Shown one piece after another: positions 1 to 7,241 of a stretch of DNA of 21,101 bases. The notes beneath the pieces are model-generated. The model made no database searches, was not told where the DNA came from, and saw only the letters and a program-made list of their open reading frames with translations. This DNA comes from DATBFG01 sp036558645 (GTDB lineage Bacteria > Acidobacteriota > Terriglobia > Terriglobales > Acidobacteriaceae), in NCBI GenBank assembly GCA_036558645.1, contig DATBFG010000109.1, forward strand, positions 1-21,101, in the 5' to 3' direction. Position 1 is the first letter of the stretch, and the number at the start of each line of letters is the position of its first letter. A program made the position numbers and the translations under genes.

Positions 1-1
1 T

Positions 2-118
2 GAACTGTTGAAGATTATCGAGCCCATCGCCGGAGAAGTGAGCATCAGTAAGGTTGAAACCGAACGAGACCGCGCCGGACATGTAATGAACTACAAGGTC
101 TGGGTTCAGCGAGAATAA
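2..118 (+). CDS. C-terminal end of an unidentified protein (truncated by window edge)
   Basis: An open frame enters from the left edge and gives 38 residues, ending VWVQRE, before TAA at 116-118. The tail is charged, with alternating hydrophobic residues that could form beta strands. I recognise no motif and do not name it. The TAA shares its last A with the ATG of the next gene (TAATG at 116-120), so the two genes are almost certainly co-transcribed and probably translationally coupled. In many bacteria a LolA gene follows ftsK, but this tail does not resemble the FtsK gamma domain as I know it, so that identity is not supported. Confidence 0.6.
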   Translation, partial: ELLKIIEPIAGEVSISKVETERDRAGHVMNYKVWVQRE

Positions 119-822
119 TGAACGTGATCTTCCGAAAACTAGGAGTCCTGGTCCTGATAGGTCTCGGGTTCGCCGCGCCTGCGGGGGCACAAATAGCTTC
201 GTCTCCGGACTTGGAGAGAGTGCTTGACCGTTTGGACCAGACCGCGGCCGACTTTCGCACCACAGAAGCTGCCTTTGTTTGGAATCAATATCAGAAAGTG
301 GTGGATGAGAGTGATCAACAGAAGGGAAAGGTGTACTTTCGGCGGACGGATAAAGAAACTCAGATGGCCGCCGATATCACCGATCCCGACAAAAAGTACG
401 TGCTATTCGCGGATAGTCGTGTAGAGATTTACCAGCCGAAAATCGATCAAGTCACCGTCTATAACACCGGCAAGAATCGTTCTGACTTCGAAAGCTTTCT
501 TGTTTTGGGATTCGGGGGCAGGGGCCACGATCTCGCGAAATCATTCGATGTGAAGTACTTGGGAACAGAAACCCTCGACGGTCTGAATACGGCCAAGATT
601 GACCTGGTCCCCAAGTCGGAGAAGGTGCGAAACAACTTTGCGCATATTGTGCTGTGGATCGATCCTGCCCGGGGGGTTTCAGTGCAGCAACAATTGTTCG
701 AGCCCAGTGGCGATTATCGGCTCGCCAAATATTCCGATATCAAGATCAACGAGAAGATCCAGGATTCCGTATTCAAGCTGAAGACGACCGGCAAAACCAA
801 GACCGTTTCTCCGCAAGGTTAA
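118..822 (+). CDS. LolA-like outer-membrane lipoprotein carrier protein
   Basis: A 234-residue secreted protein. Residues 1-25 form a signal peptide (basic start, hydrophobic core, cleavage near PAGAQ), so it should be periplasmic. The mature part has the LolA layout: an N-terminal helix (SPDLERVLDRLDQTA), then beta strands carrying short patterns such as KGKVYFRR, SRVEIYQP and IDQVTVYN, and a late strand pair around IVLWIDP and SVQQQLFEP. This matches the half-barrel fold that shuttles lipoproteins from the LolCDE exporter to the outer membrane. No LolB or LolCDE gene is in view. The ATG at 118 overlaps the upstream stop codon, suggesting translational coupling. Acidobacterial members of this superfamily are divergent, so it could carry another lipid-like ligand. 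The fold is likely; the exact cargo is inferred. Confidence 0.8.
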   Translation: MNVIFRKLGVLVLIGLGFAAPAGAQIASSPDLERVLDRLDQTAADFRTTEAAFVWNQYQKVVDESDQQKGKVYFRRTDKETQMAADITDPDKKYVLFADSRVEIYQPKIDQVTVYNTGKNRSDFESFLVLGFGGRGHDLAKSFDVKYLGTETLDGLNTAKIDLVPKSEKVRNNFAHIVLWIDPARGVSVQQQLFEPSGDYRLAKYSDIKINEKIQDSVFKLKTTGKTKTVSPQG

Positions 823-879
823 CAAAACGCTGAAGATTCCTTCCAAATATTTGGAGCTGTAAATCGCAGAACGGAACGG

Positions 880-885
880 TATACT
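880..885 (+). promoter_or_regulatory. Possible -10 element (TATACT)
   Basis: TATACT lies 23 bases before the ATG at 908, in the short gap after the LolA-like gene. I see no convincing -35 hexamer at 16-18 bases upstream; TTGGAG at 851-856 is too far away. It could drive the small ORF that follows, but it may be chance. Confidence 0.2.
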
Positions 886-907
886 GCTTTTTAGCGTGAC
901 TTTTGCC

Positions 908-1165
908 ATGAAGTCAGGGCAAAAGAGTCCAGCGCGCAATGCAGGGGTCATGGCGAAAGTCTTCACTATTCCAGTTCCTCCCGTCGTAGGTCGCAAGAAA
1001 CGTGAGCGCACTTCCGATCCCCGGTATGTTGACGGCCAGCGGCTGCTGGTCGAAGCCATGAAGTACTTGACGCAGTCCGATCCTGTGGCCAACCGCCAAG
1101 CTGTTCAGTTGATCTCCGAACACGTGCGTACGCGCTTTCGCATGAGCGATTCTCCGTTAAGCTAG
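908..1165 (+). CDS. Small hypothetical protein
   Basis: An 85-residue reading frame if started at ATG 908, or 71 residues if started at ATG 950. The frame also extends back to a GTG at 896. The product is basic and soluble, with no signal peptide or membrane segment. The second half (DGQRLLVEAMKYL, ANRQAVQLISEHVRTRF) would form two amphipathic helices, which gives some reason to think it is translated. No clear ribosome binding site decides the start; the GGGG before 950 is weak. A candidate TATACT element lies upstream. It matches no family I recognise. It could be a lineage-specific small protein or a chance ORF. Confidence 0.4.
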   Translation: MKSGQKSPARNAGVMAKVFTIPVPPVVGRKKRERTSDPRYVDGQRLLVEAMKYLTQSDPVANRQAVQLISEHVRTRFRMSDSPLS

Positions 1166-1236
1166 CAGCTCTCTCTGCACCACATCTCTCACGTACTGTC
1201 ATTGCGTGACCTGCAGTCACTGATCGCGTATTTTCC

Positions 1237-1264
1237 TTGACTTGCATTCGCGTCCCGATAAGAC
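1237..1264 (+). promoter_or_regulatory. Candidate promoter for the first Oar-like receptor
   Basis: TTGACT at 1237-1242 is a good -35 match. Sixteen bases later TAAGAC at 1259-1264 is a poor -10 match. The position, about 45 bases before the ATG at 1311, fits the receptor gene. The weak -10 keeps confidence low. Confidence 0.3.
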
Positions 1265-1310
1265 TTCTGGACACCGTTGTCGTCTAATCCCAGGGAGTGG
1301 AGTGCGAACC

Positions 1311-4300
1311 ATGTCCAGGGCCCGTATCTTGAACTGCGCCGTATTGTTGCTGTTGATTACTTGTCTGGCTCTGCCGCTTGCCGCCCAAAAAATTACCGGT
1401 GATATCTCCGGCGACGTTACCGACAGCAGTGGCGCCGTGGTCCCGCATGTGACCGTGAGTGCAGAAAACGTGGGAACGGGTCTGACCCGCACAGCGACAA
1501 CTTCTGAATCGGGGAGCTACCGCATACCCGAGCTTCCGATTGGCAACTATAAGGTCACGGTGGCGGCTCAGGGATTCAAGACGTCGGTACTGACTGCGAG
1601 TGTTGTGGCGGGCGGCGTGAGTCACGCAGATTTCAAGCTGCAGGTTGGCCAGCGAACAGAGACCGTCGAGGTCGAGGGATCCGCTCCGCTCGTGGACCTC
1701 TCCCCCAACAACAACAACTACGTCGACAACGAAAAGATCGAGAACGTTCCGCTGAATGGTCGTGACTTCAACTCTCTCCTTGCGATCACTCCCGGGGTAC
1801 AGCGAACACCTGGCGGCGGATTTCAGGCGGTCAGCATCAACGGCAGCAAGGTTGAGTCAAACAACTACTTCATTGACGGGCTTTACAACAACGATCGCTA
1901 CTATGGCGATTCGGCTATTGGCGAAACCGGCATTGTAGGCATTCCAGCCGTGCTCTTTCCACCGGAAGCAATCCAGGAATTGAGTATTCAGGAAACGCCG
2001 TCCGCCGAATTCGGCGTAAAGGGTGGAGCGCCGATTCTCATGAACATGAAGAGCGGCACCAACACCTGGCATGGATCGGGAACCTGGGTCAATCACAATG
2101 GCTTCGGCGACGCAGCCAATTATTTCTCGCAGGGCGAGAAGACCTCCATCCACAACAATCAGTTCAATGGCACCATTGGCGGACCAATCATCAAGGACAA
2201 GGCTTTTCTGTTCGCGTTCTACGAGGGACAACGCTACAAGTCCGACGCTGTGAGCAGTCGCTTTGTCATCACGCAAGATGAGATCAATGGTGCCATGGCC
2301 GATATCGCTGCCAACGGCTTAAATGTGGATCCGGTAGGGCATGCGCTGCTGAATTTCTTCCCGGTGGATAGCGACGGAAATCCTGATGGCGTCACGATCG
2401 TGAAGAGTCCCACGACGGCCAGCGCAAATACTTTCGGTATCAAGTTTGATTATCGATTTAACGAGAAGAACTCGATCGCAGCGCGGTACATCTTCGGAGA
2501 CAGCTTTCAGAGCGCTCCTCCTTATGCGGGCTTGCCACCCAGTGCAGGGAATGCGCCCGACCTGTTCAATTCTGTGGCGCCGTCGCGCGCGCAGATGGCG
2601 GGCGTAAGCTGGATTTCAAATTTTGGACCTAACAAGATACTCGAGAGCAGAGTTGGGTTCACCCGCTTCTCCCAGTTGCTCGGAATTAATAACAAGATTG
2701 ATCCCCAAAGTCTGGGTGTCGACACGGGGCCGCTAAGCCCCGCCGACTTCGGAGTTCCGTACGTGTATCTTTTGCCGCTGGGGTATGGCGGATATATCGG
2801 TGGCGTGCAGGGTTATCCGATTACAACTCGGCCGGACCAGACGTGGGACTGGTCGGAGCACTTCTCGTGGGTAAAAGGAAATCACACACTGAAGATGGGA
2901 GGAAACTTTCAACGCGCGTACACAAATAGCCTGCGCAACAATGCGCGAACCGGGCTCCTGTTGGGCTATTTCACCTACTACACATCGATGTCTGCGGATC
3001 CCATTCAGGACAGCGTTGAGCAACTGTTGCTCGGCAAAGCCGACAACGCGAACCGTGCCTTCGGCGATACTCATCGTCACCTGGTTCAGAATTCTGTCGG
3101 CTTCTACATACAGGACGACTGGAAAATCAAGCCGCGGCTAACGCTGACCTTGGGGCTGCGCTATGACATTTTCGGCAATATCCGTGATCGCGATAACCTC
3201 GCCGCAAACTTTTTCGCGGATCGTGGGCTTGTGCGCGTGGGCCAGGGGATCGATCGCCTCTATGACGTCGACTATCGCGACTTTGGTCCTCGTGCCGGGT
3301 TCGCCTGGGACATCTTTGGAAATGGCAAAGTCGCATTGCGGGGCGGTTATTCGCTAGCGTATGACGTACCCAACTTTGCTACGTTGGCATCGCCCTACTC
3401 TCTTGCGGGAGCCAGCGCGGGAGCTTTTACCCAGCCAAACCTCGACCTTTTCTCGGTGTCGATTACCGGAGATGTCGGGTTAGGAGGAGGATCGCTATTG
3501 CCCCCAAACCAGACGAACAATGTTCTCGGCGGCGGGTGCTTCGATCCTGCTGCGGGTGTAGGCGATTACATCTGTCTGAATCAGGGCCCTGTCTTTGGCG
3601 CAAGTCTATCTCCTGAACCGCCTTTTGATGCCTACTCGGTGGTCACGAATTTCAAAACTCCTCGCGCGCATAACATGAGTCTCAGCCTGCAACAGGAGCT
3701 CTCGAAGAACAATGTTCTGACCATCGGCTACTCTGGTCAACGTGGCGAGAACCTGGCTGTGAATCGGGACCTGAATGCCAGTCCACTGGGCGGCGGAGCT
3801 CGTCCTTTTGAAGCTCGCTTCTCCGATCTGAATCATATTGTCCAGACGACTAACCTCGGAGACTCGCAATACGACAGCTTGCAGGCTTCGTTCAATCAGA
3901 GGGGCTTTCATGGTCTCGATACCGAGTACAACTTCACCTGGAGCAAGTGCTACGACGAGAACTCCTTTAATCGCGGAGGTATCGGTGACTATCCCCAATT
4001 GATGAATCCCCTCAATATTCAAGACAGCCGCGGCCTCTGCGATCACGATGTTCGACTGAATTTCAACGTGAGTGGTGTTTATGCGTTTCCACGAATTCCC
4101 CATCTCGGCGAGCGGTTGGGCAATGGATGGCAGCTGAGCACCATCTTTACCGCAATCAGCGGCCGACCCTTCAGCGTGTTGCTGGGCGGGGGTTCCGATC
4201 CGTCCGGCCAAGGGTTGAGCGGCAGCTCCATTCGCGCTTCGTGGGATGGAACTCCCGTGCAGTACAACACTCGGAACCCATCGCAGTACGTCGTCGAAAC

Positions 4301-4700
4301 ACTCACTGCTTACGACCAGCCGGATCCCTGCGGGAACTTCGGTTCGGAAGATCCTGACAATCCAGGGCACTTTTTTGGCGGATTGCCGCTTTCTCCGTTC
4401 TTCATTCCTTGTCCTGGTACCGTCGGCAACTCGCGACGCAATCAGTTGATTGGCCCCGGGCTCGCGCAGTGGGACATGACACTGATGAAGAATACAAAGA
4501 TCACTGAGAAACTCGATCTCGAAATTCGCTGGGAGGTCTACAACATTCTGAATCGCGGAAATTTCTACACGTACCCGGATAACACCTTCGGCGCGAGCTT
4601 CGGAACGGTAACCAAGACTCCCGACGTGGGATCGGGTAATCCCGTGATCGCGCAAGGCGGTCCGCGAAATATGAATTTTTCAGTGAAGTTCACCTTCTGA
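1311..4700 (+). CDS. Oar-like TonB-dependent outer-membrane receptor with N-terminal carboxypeptidase-regulatory-like domain
   Basis: A 1129-residue outer-membrane transporter. The frame stays open back to 1242, but ATG 1311 is chosen because it gives a clean signal peptide (hydrophobic core, cleavage after PLAAQ) and has AGGGAG at 1292-1297 upstream. After the signal come a CarboxypepD_reg beta-sandwich (about residues 25-105, GDISGDVTDSSGAVVPHVTV onward), a plug domain (about 130-250, with NVPLNGRDFNSLL near 145-157), and a long beta barrel ending in the aromatic F-T-F typical of outer-membrane proteins. Oar-type receptors are greatly expanded in acidobacteria, and their substrates are usually unknown polymers, peptides or glycans. 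I see no SusD partner or regulator beside it, so the substrate cannot be assigned. It is transcribed alone, ending at a strong terminator. Confidence 0.92.
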   Translation: MSRARILNCAVLLLLITCLALPLAAQKITGDISGDVTDSSGAVVPHVTVSAENVGTGLTRTATTSESGSYRIPELPIGNYKVTVAAQGFKTSVLTASVVAGGVSHADFKLQVGQRTETVEVEGSAPLVDLSPNNNNYVDNEKIENVPLNGRDFNSLLAITPGVQRTPGGGFQAVSINGSKVESNNYFIDGLYNNDRYYGDSAIGETGIVGIPAVLFPPEAIQELSIQETPSAEFGVKGGAPILMNMKSGTNTWHGSGTWVNHNGFGDAANYFSQGEKTSIHNNQFNGTIGGPIIKDKAFLFAFYEGQRYKSDAVSSRFVITQDEINGAMADIAANGLNVDPVGHALLNFFPVDSDGNPDGVTIVKSPTTASANTFGIKFDYRFNEKNSIAARYIFGDSFQSAPPYAGLPPSAGNAPDLFNSVAPSRAQMAGVSWISNFGPNKILESRVGFTRFSQLLGINNKIDPQSLGVDTGPLSPADFGVPYVYLLPLGYGGYIGGVQGYPITTRPDQTWDWSEHFSWVKGNHTLKMGGNFQRAYTNSLRNNARTGLLLGYFTYYTSMSADPIQDSVEQLLLGKADNANRAFGDTHRHLVQNSVGFYIQDDWKIKPRLTLTLGLRYDIFGNIRDRDNLAANFFADRGLVRVGQGIDRLYDVDYRDFGPRAGFAWDIFGNGKVALRGGYSLAYDVPNFATLASPYSLAGASAGAFTQPNLDLFSVSITGDVGLGGGSLLPPNQTNNVLGGGCFDPAAGVGDYICLNQGPVFGASLSPEPPFDAYSVVTNFKTPRAHNMSLSLQQELSKNNVLTIGYSGQRGENLAVNRDLNASPLGGGARPFEARFSDLNHIVQTTNLGDSQYDSLQASFNQRGFHGLDTEYNFTWSKCYDENSFNRGGIGDYPQLMNPLNIQDSRGLCDHDVRLNFNVSGVYAFPRIPHLGERLGNGWQLSTIFTAISGRPFSVLLGGGSDPSGQGLSGSSIRASWDGTPVQYNTRNPSQYVVETLTAYDQPDPCGNFGSEDPDNPGHFFGGLPLSPFFIPCPGTVGNSRRNQLIGPGLAQWDMTLMKNTKITEKLDLEIRWEVYNILNRGNFYTYPDNTFGASFGTVTKTPDVGSGNPVIAQGGPRNMNFSVKFTF

Positions 4701-4716
4701 AGCTACGCAAGAACTG

Positions 4717-4748
4717 AAGGAGCCCGCGCAAATGTGGGCTCCTTTTTT
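4717..4748 (+). terminator. Rho-independent terminator after the first receptor gene
   Basis: A nine-pair perfect stem, AAGGAGCCC (4717-4725) with GGGCTCCTT (4736-4744), can be extended inward by G-T and C-G pairs to a CAAA loop. It runs into a tract of six T (4743-4748). It lies 16 bases after the stop codon at 4700 and cleanly separates this gene from the porin operon. Confidence 0.9.
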
Positions 4749-4764
4749 ATTGCAACCGTCTTCT

Positions 4765-4794
4765 TTGATTGCCTACGACCGTGAATAGTATTGT
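4765..4794 (+). promoter_or_regulatory. Candidate promoter for the porin-cytochrome-CuA operon
   Basis: TTGATT at 4765-4770 is followed after 18 bases by TATTGT (4789-4794), or after 15 bases by TAGTAT (4786-4791). It lies just after the terminator and would leave a leader of about 130 bases before the porin start. The rest of 4795-4924 shows no strong hairpin, riboswitch or operator that I can identify. Confidence 0.3.
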
Positions 4795-4936
4795 TAATCT
4801 TTGTTCGACGTCACTCTTCACGTTGTGATCTCAACGTCTCGCGATTGCTTCTCTCCGTTACCTTAGTGACCTTCTGCCCAAACCAGCGATAAGGGACAAT
4901 TACAGCATTTCCAGCAGCGGGGAAGTGTGGGCATTT

Positions 4937-6004
4937 GTGAATCGCAGATTTATCGACTGTGTCCGCAAACGGACGCTCGGTTGGTTTCTTTGTTTAGCCG
5001 CAGTCGGTGCGGCAGTTGCTCCGCGCGCCATTGCTCAAACTCTTGAAGAACGCCCCGTCCCCATCATCACCGGCAGTGCAGGTTACTTCACCAACGTCGA
5101 TGCCGGCCAGACCGAGCTAATCCCCGAGATCAATCCTGTCTTGTTAGTGCCCCTTGGAGATCGATGGCTGGTTGAATCGCGAGCCAAGATTCAGGGATCG
5201 TATGTGCACGCCCCGAATGGCGGACCTTTGGAAGGAGAGTTCGAAGAAAAGCTGGACTACCTTCAGGTAGATTACATCGCGAACCCTCACCTTACCGTTA
5301 CCGCTGGCAGGTTCCTAACTCCATTTGGAATCTACAACGAGCGCATCTACCCGATCTGGATTCGCGACCTGCAACTGGTCCCGCTCATCTTCCCGATCGG
5401 AACAGGGTCGAGTGACGGAATCATGTTCCGCGGTGGATTTCCGTTAAGTCCCACTGTAAACATCAATTACGCCACTTATTTCTCAACTCTGAGCACGGTC
5501 GATCAGTTTGAGTCGTCGCGTCTAGCAGGAGGACGTGCCGGTCTTTTCTTTACGCGTCCGCGCATTGAGGTTGGCGGATCATGGCAGAAGCAACTTCAGG
5601 ATGACCGCGCGAACTTGTTCGGTTTCCACTTTGCATGGCAGCCACCGCCGATTCCGCTGAACCTTCGGGCGGAATATGCCAGATCAAATTTTGGCAGCGG
5701 GTACTGGGTCGAAGGCGCGTACCGGCTCAGCCAGATTGCGCTTTGGAACAAGATGATGCGCCGTACCGAGTTTGTGGCGCGTATGCAACAGACATTTCCG
5801 GGTGAAGATAAGCCTGCGGGAAATAGCGATTATCGTTTCCCATCAAGTTCTGTCCAGCAACCTGACTTCGGGCTGAACTACTACATCCTCGATGGCTTGA
5901 AGGTGGAAGGCGGCTACAGCCGCTGGCTCGGAAAGCACAACTGGAACACGTGGACCGTGGGCATCGCCTACCGCTTCGCCGTGCCGCTGGGGAGGCCCGA
6001 ATGA
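4937..6004 (+). CDS. Outer-membrane beta-barrel protein / porin
   Basis: A 355-residue protein from GTG 4937, or 359 from GTG 4925. I prefer 4937 because the GGGGA at 4919-4923 abuts the earlier GTG too closely to serve as its ribosome binding site, although spacing to 4937 is rather long. A signal peptide ends near RAIAQ. The mature protein is built of alternating amphipathic strands (DYLQVDYIANPHLTVTAGRF, RPRIEVGGSWQKQL, LNLRAEYARSNF, GLKVEGGYSRW) with glycine and aromatic girdles, as in 16-18-stranded porins of the phosphate-selective porin O/P or DcaP type. The phrase GRFLTPFGIYNER resembles the start of such barrels. Its end overlaps the cytochrome start (ATGA at 6001-6004), so it leads a four-gene operon. 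The solute is unknown; context suggests a metal or redox-active substrate, which is inference. Confidence 0.75.
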   Translation: MNRRFIDCVRKRTLGWFLCLAAVGAAVAPRAIAQTLEERPVPIITGSAGYFTNVDAGQTELIPEINPVLLVPLGDRWLVESRAKIQGSYVHAPNGGPLEGEFEEKLDYLQVDYIANPHLTVTAGRFLTPFGIYNERIYPIWIRDLQLVPLIFPIGTGSSDGIMFRGGFPLSPTVNINYATYFSTLSTVDQFESSRLAGGRAGLFFTRPRIEVGGSWQKQLQDDRANLFGFHFAWQPPPIPLNLRAEYARSNFGSGYWVEGAYRLSQIALWNKMMRRTEFVARMQQTFPGEDKPAGNSDYRFPSSSVQQPDFGLNYYILDGLKVEGGYSRWLGKHNWNTWTVGIAYRFAVPLGRPE

Positions 6005-6297
6005 AATACAGATTCATCGTCGTTGTGTGGATTCTAGTTTTGGCCTCCGCATTGTTCGGAGCCGCCTCCTCTCGCGACAGCGCGCGCACCAACGAGCCAG
6101 GTGTACAGACCTCAGACAACGCTGACGCGATGCGCGTGGAGGGTGAAAAGAGATTCCGCACTAACTGCGGCCGGTGTCATGCCGCACCCCAGAAATTTCC
6201 TCCCCGAATGATGGCGACCATCGTACGGCATATGCGAGTCCGCGCAACGATTACGGATGAAGACATGCGGCTCGTGCTGTTTTATATGACTCAGTAA
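6001..6297 (+). CDS. Small mono-haem c-type cytochrome
   Basis: A 98-residue secreted protein. ATG 6001 overlaps the porin stop in ATGA, and the porin tail (GGGGAGG at 5990-5996) supplies a ribosome binding site, which decides this start over the longer frame from 5950. Residues 1-23 are a signal peptide or N-terminal membrane anchor. The single haem motif CGRCH is at residues 56-60; Met70, Met71 or Met78 could be the sixth ligand. Length and layout (C-R-C-H, then a proline-containing loop, then a closing helix DEDMRLVLFYM) fit a class I-type cytochrome c domain of minimal size. Context, between a porin and a CuA-domain protein with 0-6 base gaps, suggests periplasmic electron transfer with that cupredoxin as partner. 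Confidence 0.85.
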   Translation: MKYRFIVVVWILVLASALFGAASSRDSARTNEPGVQTSDNADAMRVEGEKRFRTNCGRCHAAPQKFPPRMMATIVRHMRVRATITDEDMRLVLFYMTQ

Positions 6298-6303
6298 TCA
6301 CGT

Positions 6304-6726
6304 ATGACTCGTTTCGCCTCACGTCTTCTCTCGATTGCTGCAGTATTCAGCATATGCACAGCCGCCTGTTCGACCGCTCTGGCGCAAGCCAGAGTCATCG
6401 AGATTCTGGCGGACAAGGACAGCCGCTACAAAATAGCGGGCGATAAGAGCCCGGAGATCACGGCAAAGGCGGGAGAACCGTTGTTGTTACGGATCACGGC
6501 GCGCAAGGCCAAAAGTTGGAACCGTGACGGTGCGATTCACGGCTTCACCCTGCTTCGCACAAAAGACAGGACTCGCGTGGCAGGCTGGGATTTCTTGCTG
6601 CGGCCAGGCACGCAGGATCTATCCGTTACGGCTCCGCTCGAGCCGGGGGAATATCAGATTGTATGTACCGTGATCTGTAGCGAAGAACATGAGGGGATGC
6701 ACATGAACTTCAGTGTCACCCCCTGA
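6304..6726 (+). CDS. Stand-alone periplasmic cupredoxin with a complete CuA-type site
   Basis: A 140-residue secreted protein with a signal peptide ending near ALAQA. The mature part is a single cupredoxin domain like the C-terminal half of cytochrome c oxidase subunit II or nitrous-oxide reductase. All protein side-chain ligands of a binuclear CuA centre are in place: His79, then Cys121-x3-Cys125-x3-His129-x2-Met132. This is the spacing of bovine COX2 (Cys196, Cys200, His204, Met207). The residue between the cysteines that is Glu in COX2 and Trp in N2OR is Val123 here. There are no membrane helices as in COX2 and no oxidase or nos gene beside it. It lies 6 bases after the cytochrome stop and is therefore a likely electron partner. 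It could alternatively be a copper carrier, since CuA-type ligands also bind copper in transport proteins. Confidence 0.8.
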   Translation: MTRFASRLLSIAAVFSICTAACSTALAQARVIEILADKDSRYKIAGDKSPEITAKAGEPLLLRITARKAKSWNRDGAIHGFTLLRTKDRTRVAGWDFLLRPGTQDLSVTAPLEPGEYQIVCTVICSEEHEGMHMNFSVTP

Positions 6727-6735
6727 GGAAATAAC

Positions 6736-7134
6736 ATGTACCGGATTGCTGCACTCTTAACATTTTCAGCCTTACTCCTCGGCCCGGCCCTCTACGCCGC
6801 GGATGAACCCGCGCAGACTTTTAGAGGAGAGATTTCTGACAGTCAGTGTGCCCTGAACGTTCACTCACTTACCCGTTCGCACCAGGAGATGCTAAAAGGC
6901 AAGAACATGGGAAGCACTCCCGCAGAATGCTCAAGGTATTGCATTGAGAATCTTGGCGGGAAGCTGGTGCTGGTCTCGGGGAAAGAAGTGCATTACCTGG
7001 ACGGTCCAGAAACTCTAACGCAGTTCCTGGGCAGGAAAATCAAGATTCGCGGGGTGTTGGACAAAGCTAGCAACACGATCCACGTCATGAAAATTGAAGA
7101 CGAAGATTCCGCCAAGCCCGGCAAGACTCAATAG
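6736..7134 (+). CDS. Small secreted protein, DUF5818-like, with conserved Cys/His cluster
   Basis: A 132-residue protein with a signal peptide ending near ALYAAD. The N-terminal half carries GEISDSQCALNVHSLTRSH and then ECSRYCIENLGG, giving Cys38, Cys65 and Cys69 with His43 and His49, which could bind a metal or form a disulfide. The C-terminal half (GRKIKIRGVLD, NTIHVMKIE) looks like an OB-type small beta barrel. This arrangement resembles small secreted proteins common in acidobacteria (DUF5818-type, from memory, not checked). ATG 6736 is preceded by GAGGAAA at 6725-6731, and the gap to the CuA gene is 9 bases, so it is the last gene of the operon. Function is unknown; assistance in metal delivery or cofactor assembly is only inferred from position. 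Confidence 0.65.
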   Translation: MYRIAALLTFSALLLGPALYAADEPAQTFRGEISDSQCALNVHSLTRSHQEMLKGKNMGSTPAECSRYCIENLGGKLVLVSGKEVHYLDGPETLTQFLGRKIKIRGVLDKASNTIHVMKIEDEDSAKPGKTQ

Positions 7135-7241
7135 TAAGCGCTGTCCCAGCATGTTTTATCATTGCTCGCAATCTTGTCCTCCCACCATCAATGATGTAAG
7201 AAGATGGCAGCTCGAACCCTGTGATAAATTCGTAATCTGCT

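Noticed and set aside
3606..4655. 349-codon open frame on the minus strand
   Set aside because: It lies wholly inside the first receptor gene, has no signal, motif or domain, and reads as the antisense shadow of barrel-coding sequence.
4925..4936. Earlier GTG as the porin start
   Set aside because: The only purine-rich ribosome binding site abuts this GTG by one base; GTG 4937 gives the more usual signal peptide, although this is not decisive.
5950..6000. Upstream extension of the cytochrome frame
   Set aside because: It would overlap the porin by over 50 bases and displace the signal peptide; the ATGA overlap at 6001 is the normal arrangement.
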